In this document: positions 11,076-22,203 of the stretch, in pieces | Layout of the letters: every line of letters starts with the position of its first letter | Position numbering within the stretch: the first letter of the stretch is position 1 | Source: Novakomyces olei | Taxonomy: Eukaryota > Ascomycota > Novakomycetes > Novakomycetales > Novakomycetaceae | Length of the DNA stretch: 64,000 nucleotides | Reading direction: 5' to 3' | Assembly (NCBI GenBank): GCA_016906335.1 | Contig: JADEYG010000015.1 | Coordinates: 682,001 to 746,000, forward strand | Position numbers and translations under genes: made by a program | The notes under the pieces: model-generated | What the model was told of the DNA's origin: nothing | Seen by the model: only the letters and a program-made list of their open reading frames with translations | The model's database searches: none

Positions 11076-11932
11076 CGCGTTGTCGGCGCCTCTCGAGGCC
11101 TCTAATGTAATATGGGGAAGATAAAGCGTTAATCATTTATTTGTTTATCATTTATTTGTTAATTTATTCTTATTTTCATTTTCAGTAATGTTACGTACGA
11201 TCTGTCTGCGTTATGTTTCCAGGCACGTGATTATACGCATTTCAACGCGTGTGACGAAATAGGTAATTTTCTTTGTTTAATTCGCTAAAGAGCCCTCTCA
11301 GGCAGAAGAATTATTACCGTTTTTACTGCTCTTCTACGCGTATTTGCTACGGCGCATTGGAGTCCGCCTTCATGTGTTTTATGCATTTCTGATGTTTGAT
11401 TGAGGTGTGAATAGTTATAAAATACTCGAAGAAAGCGAGTATTCGCAAATGTACTAGTGTAAGGCAGCTATCCTATGTATAATAATATACTGGCGGTACT
11501 TTTCGGTACCAACATGCATTTCCATAGTTCATATCATAAATATGACGATTAATTCATACGATTAATAAATTTTTCTAATTTCTACCTCGACGACCTAGTT
11601 TGTTCCAAACGGCTTCAATTCAGGTCTGCCAATAAAACTTTGGGACTGTCATTGTGCAACAAGCATACCTTTTGCTTTAAAATTAGGGTTGCATAGGGCA
11701 AATTTTGAACAGTATCATCGACATACTGTGTTATCATGCTGTAATGCCAATCAGCGGTCAATACGTCAAACAGGCTTGAATGCATAATACTTCATTATAA
11801 TATATAGAATAAATACAAAATTGTTTTGTACATTGTAAAATTTATCTTTACACTCATCACAAGTGCAGAACGAGGCCAAACCATACACTAAAGCAGCATT
11901 TCAGTTGATTTGTAGGAGAAATCCATCCTGCA
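11076..11932. other. LIG1 promoter and carrier 3' region
   Basis: No gene is visible. The part next to LIG1 holds two ACGCGT boxes. A TTAGGGTT element occurs near 11683. The rest is AT-rich. Confidence 0.6.
11245..11341. promoter_or_regulatory. Two MCB-type boxes (ACGCGT) upstream of LIG1
   Basis: ACGCGT occurs at 11245-11250 and at 11336-11341, 170 and 261 bp upstream of the LIG1 start. ACGCGT is the MluI cell-cycle box bound by MBF in budding and fission yeast, and CDC9 is a classic MBF target. The sites are seen; their use here is inference. Confidence 0.55.
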
Positions 11933-13214
11933 CTAGCCATCCAAGTTCCAGGCAAGAATCTTCTTCTTGACTTCTTCGAATATGGTGAAATTGAGCGAAT
12001 TAATAAGAGCGCTTCGCATAATGCTCACACTGGAAAGTTAGTAACGAGGTCAATTAGAATGTATAAGTACCCCACGCCTCTGTACATGGACTTTGAGAGC
12101 CATGTAAAGTCGCGTAGCTTTCGAGGTTTTCTGCTTGAGAGCATATCACGCTGAATAACCGATTTGGCTGTGTCTATTGGGAATACAAGGACCCATGAAA
12201 GTCCTCCGCAAAAGGCACCACTAACGGCATAAGCCCATGGCGGTGTTTCTTTACCGTGTGGGGAAAGCATTCTTTTTGTGTATTCGTATATGGAAAAGTA
12301 GAATGCTGTTCCTAAAGAATCACGTGCTATAAATTAGTATAATCACAAGTGACTTGTAGAAAAATAGAGATAGTTATGGACCATAATGAGGTGTGGTATG
12401 CGAAGTATGCCCCAAAACACGTTGGAAAAATCCAAATTAAAGACAATGCCAAAAATTAATATTGAAATGTAAATCTAAACTAAATTTCAAAAAGAAAAAG
12501 ACAAAAATGGCAGCGTTGTATTACCAACGTGATAAGAATAGCCCGAATACAATCCAAATATGCCGTGAGATTTAATTATGCTTCGCATAGCCTGTATAGA
12601 TCCCCGGGGTCTGTAATTTTCGGTCTTCAGGCCGCCAGTTGACTGAGCCACGAGCAAATCTAGTTGTGACGCGATTTTCGTCAGTTCAAACGGACAAAAC
12701 AAGGTGGCAATCTGGAAGTAAGAAGCGATGAAATAGCCATATAAAAATATATTTAATATTCACTTACCACGCTGCCAGCAACGAGACCAGAAACAAAGTA
12801 CGAAGGTATAGATACAAGGCGCTCCCTTTGCCGTGCAGGCAATGTAGGATGAAGAAATGCAAGAGACATCAGCTTTGCTCGATCATATATAGAAAATGAT
12901 ATAGTGCGAGCAATAGTCACCGATACCAGAGGTACAGTGACTCCACGAAAAAGACCCATTAATCCCTCTTGTGCGCGTGTAGCTCGAACACAGCTGAGAA
13001 TTGTGGGGTAATGAAAAGTTTGCATCCTCGTCTTGATCGAATCTAAGGGAAATCCCACAACAGTAGACACACAAGAGCTTAGGGCTGCCGCTGAGCTTGT
13101 GGAGTTTTTGTAAACGAACCACATGCTCGGGTGCATAGCCGGGTTAACGGTAACCTGAGCCGGCACTGCTGGCGCAATGCTTTCAACACCCTTGGGTGTG
13201 TCATTGTGCGGCAT
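11933..13214 (-). CDS. Mitochondrial carrier family (SLC25) protein
   Basis: Four exons (12768-13214, 12525-12711, 12071-12326, 11933-12029) join in frame to 328 residues. Three carrier signatures mark the three repeats: PLDSIKTRM, PFELTKIASQ and PIDTAKSVIQ, each at the end of an odd-numbered helix. The protein ends NSLNFTIFEEVKKKI, as in several fungal carriers of unassigned substrate. The start is the ATG at 13214; the open frame further upstream has no ATG. Carriers exchange metabolites across the inner mitochondrial membrane. The sequence does not reveal the substrate. The gene is divergent from ELP4. Confidence 0.9.
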
Positions 13215-13695
13215 TGGCCAGAGGCTCTGCTTGGGGCGAAAAAGAAAGAATTGTTTCAAGTCAAACTCATACAGAGATCAATAGTCGTAAGTAACTAATC
13301 GGGATTCGTGGGAGGTTTTGATCAGATTCAGACTGCCGCGCGTTAGCATAGATGCTAATGCTTTGCCGTTAAATTGACCGTACCTATTGCGCAGAAATGA
13401 ACCGTTCATTTGAATAAATATATTTTGTGAATAAACTTATTTTTGTAATAGGCAGCTGTTGGCCTATAGATTATCGCTCAGTACATGTAATAATGATACA
13501 ATTTAAGAAGTATTATATGAACTCTGACCCTGTCTGCGATTACTATTATTAATTTTTTACGTTTTATCTACTCCAAAGATTATGTCGTAATTTAATTTTG
13601 ATAGTTTTTGTTTCATACTATTCTAATTAATACGCTATTTATATTTTTGATTGTGAGCAGTTGATATCACAGAGCGTTTCGCTCACCAATGATCC
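13215..13695. other. Divergent carrier/ELP4 promoter region
   Basis: About 480 bp of AT-rich sequence between two divergent starts. I see no gene, repeat or named motif. Confidence 0.6.
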
Positions 13696-14995
13696 ATGTC
13701 CTTCAGACGCAATGACGCACGCCCAAGAACGGATGCTGTACAGCGTGAAGCGGTACAGTCAGGGACTAGACTATCGCCTTGGAACGGGCAAGCGGTAACA
13801 AGCAGTGGCTGTGCTTCCTTGGACGCAGTTTTGGGAGTTGGAGGGCTTTTCCTCAATTCGATCCTGCTTGTCCAGGAATCAGCCACTACAGATTTCAGCA
13901 ATACTCTTTTACGTTATTTCGCAGCTGAAGGTTTTATGCAGGGTCATGCAGTTTTCGTAGCTCACGCACAAGGAGAGCAATGGATACATAGACTGCCAGG
14001 TTTGGCCGACAGCAAATCTGCTCGCGCTTCGGAGAAAGAGGCGCAGAAGGAGCGGGAGCAGTTGCGTATGAAAATCGCTTGGCGTTATGCTTCGCTTTCT
14101 CCGCAGACTGAAGGTAGATTTGGTAGAGATTTTGCTCTTAATTTATTGATTTATTTATTTATTTATTAATTAATTAATTATTTATTTATTTATTTATTTA
14201 GTTATTTATTTATTTATTTATTTAGTTATTTATTTGTTTATTTGTTTATTTGTTTATTTGTTTATTTGTTTATTTGTTTATTGCTTATTGTTTTAGTTTG
14301 CCGTATCTGTATATGTTTTCTTTTCTGCTCATACTCCAATACTGACGGCAGTATTTGACAATGCTCCCGAATCTTATACCCACGTTTACGATTTAACATC
14401 ATCGTTGAAATTGACGCCAGCTATGACGTACACAGTCAGCAAATCGCTTACATACTGTGCTCGAGACGAAACTTTATTCAAGCTCATTGATGAGATCAAA
14501 GTATTTATCTCGAAGCACAAAGGCCGATTGGTGCGATTAGTACTACCACAATTAATGGCGCCAGGTCTATTTAGTATAAAATTTACTGGTCTTCTGCGTT
14601 TTATTCATGCCTTACGAACCCTTGTAAAGGCAGCACCGCAAGCTTATGGTGTGAAATTGGTCTGCATGATTTCTATACCCACAATGGTCGTAGAGCGGCA
14701 AGTCCCTGCTTTAAATTGGGTGGAGCATTTGGTTGATGGTGTAGTCGAACTGGTGCCATTTCCTCCCGAAGCGGCAACCGTAGACTCCGCCGTTTCTTCG
14801 CCCCAGGGATTGCTTAAAATACACAAAACTCCTTCTTCTATGCCGTTTGACGGTACAAGCGTATTAGCTCGAGGAGAGCATGCTGGTGATCTTGCCTTCA
14901 AACAGACGCGCAGGAAATTTGGTATTGAGAGCTGGACTCTACCTCCAATGGGCGAAGAGGAAAAAGAAAATACTTCTACCGCGCTTGATTTTTAG
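13696..14995 (+). CDS. ELP4: Elongator subunit Elp4
   Basis: Two exons (13696-14113, 14352-14995) join in frame to 353 residues. The RecA-like ATPase fold of the Elp4/PAXNEB family is recognisable: GCASLDAVLGVGGLFLNSIL near the start, LLRYFAAEGFMQGH, MKIAWRY before the intron, and a C-terminal block with RLVLPQL and LLKIHKTPS. Elp4 forms the hexameric Elp456 ring of Elongator, which modifies wobble uridine 34 of tRNAs. The intron has a CTGAC branch site 7 nt before its acceptor and contains a long tetranucleotide repeat. Confidence 0.92.
14139..14283. repeat. Tetranucleotide repeat inside the ELP4 intron
   Basis: Runs of TTTA, then TTAA, TTTA interrupted by TTAG, and finally TTTG make up about 145 bp of the 238-bp ELP4 intron. 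The changing unit along the tract suggests successive slippage expansions. Confidence 0.9.
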
Positions 14996-15506
14996 ATTAT
15001 GAATGCGTGGAATGAATGCGATTTTTTAAACGAGATGTGATGGAATGTGTGCAATAGCACATTGTAGGGTTTTGAAGAGACTGGCGTTAGAAGACTTGAA
15101 GGCAAAGCTACTATGTGTTTACCTGTTTAATAAATTGTTCATTTATTTGGTTATTTGGTTTTTGTTTAACCTACATCCGTTCAGTACAATTACTAACAAT
15201 TCTGGTAATCTGAAATTGAAAATCGTTATCGTTGAGTGTCATGCCAAAACGATGCCGAGTCTTTTGTGACTGTTCGTTATCACTGTAATCTATGTGGAAT
15301 TCAGCTGTGGATTCACATAAAAAGGTGAAGGCAACGCTCGACGCAAAAGCCGTTGAATAATGAGTGCTCTCCAAGAGCAAATGTAGCCATCAGCTAGGGC
15401 TGCCATGAAAAGACAAACGAACCCTGAGTCCTGAGAGGCAGCCAAAGTGTCCATCGACTTGCTGTTTCCCTTTCTTCTGTCTTTTTTAATTCTATTTGTT
15501 TTTGTT
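14996..15506. other. Convergent 3' region between ELP4 and CCC1
   Basis: Short open frames on both strands lack family resemblance. I take this as 3' untranslated sequence only. Confidence 0.55.
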
Positions 15507-16325
15507 TCACGTGTTCCTCCCTTCCAATAAGTATACAGCAAGATATGAAATCCCCGCGGCAAGCCCGCCAATAACCAGTGTTTGTGCTGCAGAGAAAATA
15601 GCAGTAGTCCGTGAAGGGATGAGCAATAAAGACTTTACATATCCGAAAGCGAAAAGCGTAACGCTGGCGACTGCGATACTAACAAAAAGAGCAGTGGTAA
15701 GTGATGACAGGAATAAATAGGGAAATAATGGAATTAATCCGCCGATAAAGTATGAAGCGCCGATTGTTATACCGGAGAACAGAGCAGTACGAATCGTGGG
15801 CTTTTCGAGCCCACGTAACCCCAGAATATAGTCCACCAAGTCGTCCGAGTTTGCGCGTAAGCATTCGGCAACAGCAGTAGCGGCGCAACAGGAAATACCG
15901 TTCTCGTGTAGACTCTCGACTATCTCCCGAACACAAATTTCCTGGTCCATTTCGTACAGCTGCTCAACCGCCCGCCGTTCCGATTGATAGTGTGCATTTT
16001 CCGAGTTACCGGCCAGCCAGCCACCAGCGCCCATGGATAAGGAGCCGGCAATAAGCTCTGCCAAAGCACCAGCTACAACGATTTTATTGCTGCCGAGGGA
16101 AGAGAGTCCAGCGGCGAGGGCAAAAGGTACTTGCAGCCCGTCCGACAGGCCAATAACAATGTCGCTAATAATACGAGGGTTCTCTTTAATAATAGATCCT
16201 GCAGCCGCACTTTTTCCACTCTTCCCAGTACTGTCTGATTTGAATGAGCACTGGTCTCTTGCGCACTCTAACAGCGGACGCCGGCAATCGGGGCCGTTCG
16301 CCTCAACGCCAACCTGACTCGGCAT
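15507..16325 (-). CDS. CCC1: Vacuolar Fe2+/Mn2+ transporter, CCC1/VIT1 family
   Basis: A single-exon protein of 272 residues. A hydrophilic N-terminus leads to the family core: SDIVIGLSDGLQVPFALAAG in helix 1, then LAELIAGSLSMGAGGWLAG, a cytosolic helical domain with several Glu residues (metal-binding in the plant VIT1 structure), and three more C-terminal helices starting GITIGASYFIGG. The family moves ferrous iron or manganese from cytosol into the vacuole in exchange for protons. Length is close to S. cerevisiae Ccc1 (322 residues). No iron-responsive site could be assigned with confidence. Confidence 0.93.
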   Translation of the reverse strand: MPSQVGVEANGPDCRRPLLECARDQCSFKSDSTGKSGKSAAAGSIIKENPRIISDIVIGLSDGLQVPFALAAGLSSLGSNKIVVAGALAELIAGSLSMGAGGWLAGNSENAHYQSERRAVEQLYEMDQEICVREIVESLHENGISCCAATAVAECLRANSDDLVDYILGLRGLEKPTIRTALFSGITIGASYFIGGLIPLFPYLFLSSLTTALFVSIAVASVTLFAFGYVKSLLLIPSRTTAIFSAAQTLVIGGLAAGISYLAVYLLEGRNT

Positions 16326-17680
16326 TCTGCTCGTGCCAATCTGTCCAAATTTTCCGCCAACGAGATCCGACAGTCGTCGACTGTAGCGTAACGGAAATCG
16401 GGTAAGGTGTGGGCGGATACAGAGTCAAATAGAATTTGGAACAGAAAACGACAAGGTGTTGTAGTCGGCCTTTGCAGTTAAGACTGAGTCAGTCCAAAGT
16501 ATTTAGTTGCTAGTCGTGTGTTGTAGACTTTTAGTCTCCCTACTCTCTACAAAGCTTCTTGTAGAATTCTAAACTGCTGCTGCTCATATATTATTCTTTA
16601 TCATATGAATCTTTTGGACGCGACGTATATACTATATACGAGCGCTGCGATTGGCCAGAACGCTGTCAAAAGTGGGAATTATTCCGCTTCGCACCTTATT
16701 CTCAGACTGATTAGGTAATATGTCTCCACGCAGCGATCTCTGTACAATGTTTCCATTGCGAATGAGAATAAGACTGATTATTCCTCAACAATTACTGAGG
16801 AAATGATTGGACGCTGCGCTCACTAACACGTGCATGGCGGAGCAGGAAATTGGAGATACCGTGAAAACAATTGTACAAAAGATTTTGGATAATAGTGTAA
16901 TAGTAATGCATGCATGCTATTCGCTATCTTTAGCTATTGCTCCAAACCCTGCGGATTTTTTATTTCATCTATCTATATATTTTTGGATGTATAAAAATTA
17001 TAAAGCTTTTGTGCTTAAAGTACCGTTTGCTTTGGGTGACGTCTGTCATTCAATTAACCCCTGTCACTGAGCATCAAACATTCGATACTTGATGGCAAAT
17101 CTACTACAATTTATATTTAACAATACACATATGATGATATATGATGATAGTTGATGATATGTAGGATATCACGATCCAAACATTAGAAGTTAAAAATAAC
17201 CACATTCCCAATCTTTTTGACTTGGATGCAAATGGAATGCCTTTGGTAGCCGATAACAATTCACTACACACAGGTTTCGTTTTGTCCATAGCGTGCATAA
17301 TAAGGCAACACCGTCTTTCTACGGATTATGGTGCAAAGAATGTGGATATTGTATATGCATGAATTAATTCTAATTTACAAAGTCTATGCTGCGCGTTCAG
17401 TGGAGGATTGTTTGTCCACGCGCTGCAAACATTTAATCAGCGTATGATGAGCCTAATATTTGGAATACAGGAAAGGCGTCCGATCTCTTTGATCGCTTTC
17501 GCTCTAAAAGCTCTTTGAATTCAACACAAAACACATTGAGAATCGCAGAGGAATACGGCTGGTATGTGAATAAAACACGCAATATTAGGGTTAAGGTAAA
17601 GCAAAATCTCAATCCTCATATACAATGGCGATATTAATAAAAATAATAATTATACGCTGGCAATAATCAATGACGTCCCC
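16326..17680. other. 1.35-kb region upstream of AAR2 with an unresolved spliced ORF
   Basis: No confident gene. Two coding-like pieces lie on the plus strand. One is an ATG at 16834 opening MAEQEIGDTVKTIVQKILDN. The other is an open stretch from about 17164 with FDLDANGMPLVADNN and GFVLSIACIIRQ, ending after 17360 or continuing through a possible intron with a CTAAT branch site near 17370. Together they vaguely recall the roadblock/LC7 fold (about 100 residues), but the joins cannot be settled by eye. A TTAGGGTTA box lies at 17585-17593. Confidence 0.3.
17585..17593 (+). promoter_or_regulatory. TTAGGGTTA box upstream of AAR2
   Basis: A nine-base telomere-repeat-like element lies 88 bp upstream of the AAR2 start. 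Tbf1-type proteins bind this sequence in other yeasts; use here is inferred. Confidence 0.45.
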
Positions 17681-18941
17681 ATGTCTGGCACAGTGCTTAC
17701 GGTAGGATTCCCGAGCGAGCAGTTCTTATTAGGCATAGATCTGTCAGTAATTGCACGGAAGAAAAACACGTCATCATCTCACCGCATTGATGGATTTCGC
17801 AACGTCCCGTTCGGAGTTCATCTGATATACTATGCAGTTATCGGTGCCGGCAAAGATGTGTCTGCTGACGCAACAGGAATACGCAGTGGCACATGGATCA
17901 TTGTTGATCCCAGTCGCCCACAGGCTGAATTACAGTGGGATTCTACTGCAGAAATGCTGATCTTATCAAAGGAAGAGGAAACTGTTTCAGAAAATTTGCA
18001 TCTACTTGATTATCCATTTGAAGACAATAAGCAATGGCGCTCGCTTTCAGATGAAATAACAGCGCCATTATTGACTCGTATATTCTCTGAAATGCCGGAT
18101 TGGACTTTTGATTCCGGAACAGACGCAAATATCGAGAGCAATAGTGAACCTCCTCGGTTACATTGGAGCGAATTTGACACCCGACACTCTTTCGCGACTG
18201 GTGCCAAAGGTGCGACGCTTACAGAACAGATGCTTGACAAGACGTGGCTGCTACAAGACAAAATTGACTTTTACTGTAAAGGGGATGCATTGCAAATTAT
18301 TGGTGAGCTACAGCTAGCTTTTCTGACTCTATACTTGGTCTCGAATTTTTCTGGAGCATTGCAATGGCGCCGCCTTGTGCGACTATTAGCAATGTCGAAT
18401 CGAGCTATGACCGAGCTGCCTGCTCTATATGTAAAGTTTTTTGGTAGGGTCATTGCTACGCATTAATGTCTAATTCATTCTCATGCTAATTCTGATTCTA
18501 AATTTAATTTTGATTTGAATTTCATTTTCATTTTCATTTATTTTATCTCATTTTGTTTTCCACATTGCTATTTTATACACAAATCTAACTCGTGCTGCAG
18601 ATACTCTAGAGGCAGAAATAGCAACGTGCCCACGCGATGTCTTTCTCGATGTATTACAAGAAGCCGGCTTTATGCAAGGCGCAATGCTGCGAATGATAAG
18701 AAACTCTGAAGATTCAGGACTGGGTGAAGATGATTCTCCCGCGCGTGCCTTACAAGCCAGACTTGTCCAGCTGTGTGCATTTGTGCAACATCGCCTGGGA
18801 CTTGTTTTAAATTTAACGGCACAAGAAGTGCAAGATGAGTGGGACGGTGATAGTGACGAAGACAATGATGATGGCGAGATTAATGTCGACGACCCCGAGC
18901 GAGAAACTGGAGAGTACGCTCCGGTAATTGTGGATATTTGA
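17681..18941 (+). CDS. AAR2: U5 snRNP assembly factor Aar2
   Basis: Two exons (17681-18443, 18601-18941) join in frame to 367 residues. The N-terminal beta domain has the family pattern FLLGIDLSVIA ... GFRNVPFGVHLIYYA ... GTWIIVDPS. The C-terminal helical domain starts GELQLAFLTLYLVSNFSGALQ, a strongly conserved Aar2 block. Aar2 holds Prp8 in the cytoplasmic U5 snRNP precursor before Brr2 replaces it. The intron has a CTAAC branch site 12 nt before its acceptor. The last 30 residues are acidic. Confidence 0.92.
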
Positions 18942-19393
18942 AATGTAAATAGCGACCAATGAAAAATAGCAAAAGAACGGTGTTTGATTATGGTACAAAC
19001 AGGGTGCATAACAGCAGCAGTGAGTACGTAGAATGGTAATTGGATGCATGACACATAATGAGATGTGCACATAATTACATCATGACTAACGTACTGGTGA
19101 TGCCAGCAAGATCAGATATTTATTGTCTATAATAATGCCATCCTATATTTGGCCACGCCAACACCAACAACGACTACATACTACCGTTTCCCTATAGTGA
19201 AGTTTGAATAAAAGTTCATTTCAGAGTGAATATCAATTCAATGCACAATTATGAAATCTACGCCCAACTGCAGTTAAAAAGCGTTTGGCATACATTCACA
19301 AAAGATCCCGATGGTTGGGAAAATCCGGCAAACCTGCAATTGATTTATATTGCCTCAGTTTCCCCAACGGACCCGTCCTTGCATGTCGTCCAT
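18942..19393. other. Convergent 3' region between AAR2 and RPS26
   Basis: I see nothing in it beyond probable 3' untranslated sequence. Confidence 0.55.
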
Positions 19394-19756
19394 CTATGCC
19401 ACCTGCTTAGCCAGCATATTAGGGTTAATCTTTTTGCCGTCGCGGTTGTAGCGAGCACGGACGGGCGGTGTGCGGACGCGGCGGCCGACGCGTGAGCGGA
19501 CACGGACAATATGGCCGTGGATAGCGCAAGAGACGCAATAGCTCTGCTTCAAGTAGAGCTTTGGCAGGGCGTACTCTTGGTACACTGAAGCGTCCGAAAT
19601 ATCACGAATAGCTGCCGACTCCACCATGTTGCGGACAGTGAAACGCTTGATCGCTTTGTCCTTCGGAACCATGCGAGAGCAATTCGAGCAGCGGATGTTC
19701 ATAGTATGGCCGCGGCCCTTCTTGTTGCGACCATGATTTCTGCGCTTGACGGTCAT
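19394..19756 (-). CDS. RPS26: 40S ribosomal protein eS26
   Basis: Intronless, 120 residues, the full family length. It opens [17 protein letters not shown] and carries the zinc-binding pair CSNC and the second pair CVSC, with [12 protein letters not shown] between. eS26 sits at the mRNA exit channel of the small subunit. An inverted TAGGG/CCCTA element lies 66-80 bp upstream. The gene is downstream of and in the same direction as ubiquitin-RPL40, but with a separate promoter. Confidence 0.97.
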   Translation of the reverse strand: MTVKRRNHGRNKKGRGHTMNIRCSNCSRMVPKDKAIKRFTVRNMVESAAIRDISDASVYQEYALPKLYLKQSYCVSCAIHGHIVRVRSRVGRRVRTPPVRARYNRDGKKINPNMLAKQVA

Positions 19757-19821
19757 CTTTGTCGATAGTGTCTAGTTGTTGTGGCCTCAGGTTTGTCTAT
19801 AGTTGTACTATTCGTGACGTG

Positions 19822-19836
19822 TAGGGTTGAGCCCTA
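19822..19836. promoter_or_regulatory. Inverted TAGGG-N5-CCCTA element upstream of RPS26
   Basis: TAGGG and CCCTA arms are separated by five bases, 66-80 bp before the start codon. A near twin (TAGGG-TATA-CCCTA) occurs in the RPL40/RPL14 promoter. Confidence 0.55.
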
Positions 19837-19871
19837 TGACCAGGCCATACCCAGGCCATTATCGCGTTTAT

Positions 19872-19913
19872 TACATACGTACATACATACATACATGCAT
19901 ACATACATACATA
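19872..19913. repeat. (ATAC)n microsatellite
   Basis: About ten tetranucleotide copies with one or two interruptions (ACGT, ATGC). Confidence 0.85.
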
Positions 19914-20308
19914 AGGAACGCGTATGTATACGAGTAATAAAATAATATTAGTTTAATACTCATGAAATTTAATACTAATGAACTTAATACTATGAAATTT
20001 AATACTTTGATAAAACGCCAGAGCCAGCGTGTCTCGATTAGCAAACGGAGGCTCAAGGAAGCGTCTAAACCAAAAGTCAAGTCCGGGACAGATAGGACAA
20101 GGCTTATAGTTAAGAATAGACTATAGTATTATAACGCTCCATTCCACCCTCAAGACTTTTATTGAATATGCACGTAGCGCTCTACTGTCTCGACCGGTCG
20201 GTCTTTGGACCCTACAACAATCCTTTGCCGTCAAATCTACTCTTGGACTACGAGACACTTGTAGCCGGCTCCATTAAACCCAATCATATGCATTAAGAGT
20301 TCAATAAA

Positions 20309-20737
<429 letters not shown>

Positions 20738-20821
20738 CTTGCCGACGACAACTCGTTCAATGCTTTGTGTGCGTGGTTGTGTGGTGTATACACTCACCAT
20801 ATTCCTCAGTATATGAAAGGT

Positions 20822-20835
20822 TAGGGTATACCCTA
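20822..20835. promoter_or_regulatory. Perfect 14-bp TAGGGTATACCCTA palindrome between RPL40 and RPL14
   Basis: The palindrome lies almost midway in the divergent promoter, 85 bp from the RPL40 start base and 93 bp from the RPL14 ATG, and is followed by another CCCTAA. This suggests a dimeric telomere-repeat-binding regulator serving both genes. Confidence 0.55.
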
Positions 20836-20927
20836 CCCTAATTTATCCTCGAGTCACATTATATGCAATACACAATATTATCGATAATAAACAATACTGT
20901 GGTTTGTAGCAGAGAATACGAGTCAAT

Positions 20928-21350
20928 ATGCCGGTTGAACACACAAACGACGGCTTCAAGCGCTATGTACAGGTCGGCCGTGTCGCCATGTTCACTCGCG
21001 GCCCACACACAGGAGCCTTGGTAGTGATTGTCGACATTGTGAACCACCGATCTGCATTGGTGGACTCGCCATTGCGTGATTCACGTGTCCCCCGGCAGGT
21101 GGCCAACTTTAACGATCTTACACTCACGCCTATCGTTATCGCAAAGTTCCCGCGCGGTGCCCGCTCTGGTGTTGTCACAAAGAAATGGGCCGCTGCTGGA
21201 GTGGACGAGAAGTGGAGCTCTTCCGCTTGGGCCAAGAAGCTGGCTGCCCGTGAGACCCGTGCGTCTCTGAACGATTTCGAGCGATTTCAGTTGCTGCGCG
21301 CCAAAAAACAGCGCCGGTTCATCGTTAACAAGCAATTGGCTAAGGCCTAG
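20928..21350 (+). CDS. RPL14: 60S ribosomal protein eL14
   Basis: Intronless, 140 residues. The N-terminal KOW-like domain (YVQVGRVAMFTRGPHTGALV) is followed by VPRQVANFNDLTLTP, then KKWAAAGVDEKW and the basic helical tail DFERFQLLRAKKQRR, all standard for eL14. The start is the first ATG after the shared divergent promoter. Confidence 0.97.
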   Translation: MPVEHTNDGFKRYVQVGRVAMFTRGPHTGALVVIVDIVNHRSALVDSPLRDSRVPRQVANFNDLTLTPIVIAKFPRGARSGVVTKKWAAAGVDEKWSSSAWAKKLAARETRASLNDFERFQLLRAKKQRRFIVNKQLAKA

Positions 21351-22203
21351 ACTTTTTCATATTGCGCTAAATTCGGTTTTGCACACGGATGGCCCTTGCA
21401 ATGATTCCCGCATGCTGCTGTGCCGGTGAAGCCGGCGGCAGATTATATACGGTTTTGCTCTTTTCCGTAGTAAGACGTATACTCTTACATGCTTTATCTC
21501 CCAACCTTTAGGGATTGTAGATTTTGGATCTATGTAGTAGGCGAGGACTGACAGAGTGGTGACTAGAAAAGTGGTGACTACTTGCTGCCATGACGGCTCG
21601 CTTGTGTGCTTTTTGGATGCAAATAAAAGCATCACCATACGGTACCACACCTCTTTAGAATGCCTGAACCGGTCTGTGCTTGGAAGTTGACCGTCAAAAA
21701 TTGTAGAATGATGTAGAGTTAGTTCGCCCTCGTTTTGAATTACGGGCAAGCGCAACGAGTTTTGTTTACCAATAATTATTGTAAGCAAAATTTAGGGTTA
21801 GTCAGGGTTAACAATGGTAGTGAGGGCTATTCAAAGGGACCTGATAACTCTGATATAGCCAATTTCTAGGAGACGTATGTTTTTACTGCCCGCTGCAAAT
21901 TTGCTTTATATTATGTACTGTATATATTCTTTTATACAATAATATCCACTCATATAATGCTATGGTCAGATGCGGTTAGTAGCGATTATCAAAATAAATA
22001 ATTATCACTATTTGACTCCAGATTCGCGATTAACTCCACAGTTAATCGCAAATGGTGTGACGAGCGGCCATTGTCCAACGCCATGAAAACCGACGGCAAT
22101 TAGTGCGCATATAGCTAATAAATGTGGCGTGCAGACTTTTAACGTCACAGTTTGGCGTTTTAATTGAAAGAGTTGTCGGCTCAAGGATCAAGAGCGAGCC
22201 AAA
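21351..22203. other. RPL14 3' region and AT-hook gene promoter
   Basis: Holds one weak minus-strand ORF (21357-21638) and TTAGGGTTAG/AGGGTTAA elements at about 21791-21811. Nothing else is evident. Confidence 0.5.
21357..21638 (-). CDS. Possible small membrane protein, unknown
   Basis: From the ATG at 21638 the frame codes for 93 residues with one hydrophobic segment (QVVTTFLVTTLSVLAYYI) followed by DPKSTIPKGWEI. The frame stays open for 50 codons upstream without an ATG, so an upstream exon is possible. A GTAAGA donor at about 21485 followed by a CTTAC branch could remove the basic tail and give a shorter protein. I do not recognise a family. It may be noise, but the hydrophobic segment and flanking charge look protein-like. 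Confidence 0.3.
   Translation of the reverse strand: MVMLLFASKKHTSEPSWQQVVTTFLVTTLSVLAYYIDPKSTIPKGWEIKHVRVYVLLRKRAKPYIICRRLHRHSSMRESLQGPSVCKTEFSAI

Larger units (their letters stand above)
19757..20308. other. RPS26 promoter and RPL40 3' region
   Basis: Contains the TAGGG element and a tetranucleotide ATAC repeat at about 19872-19913. I see no gene. Confidence 0.6.

Noticed and set aside
16834-16980. Glutaredoxin start (VKTIVQKILDNSVIV)
   Set aside because: The CPYC active-site block is absent downstream in every frame I examined.
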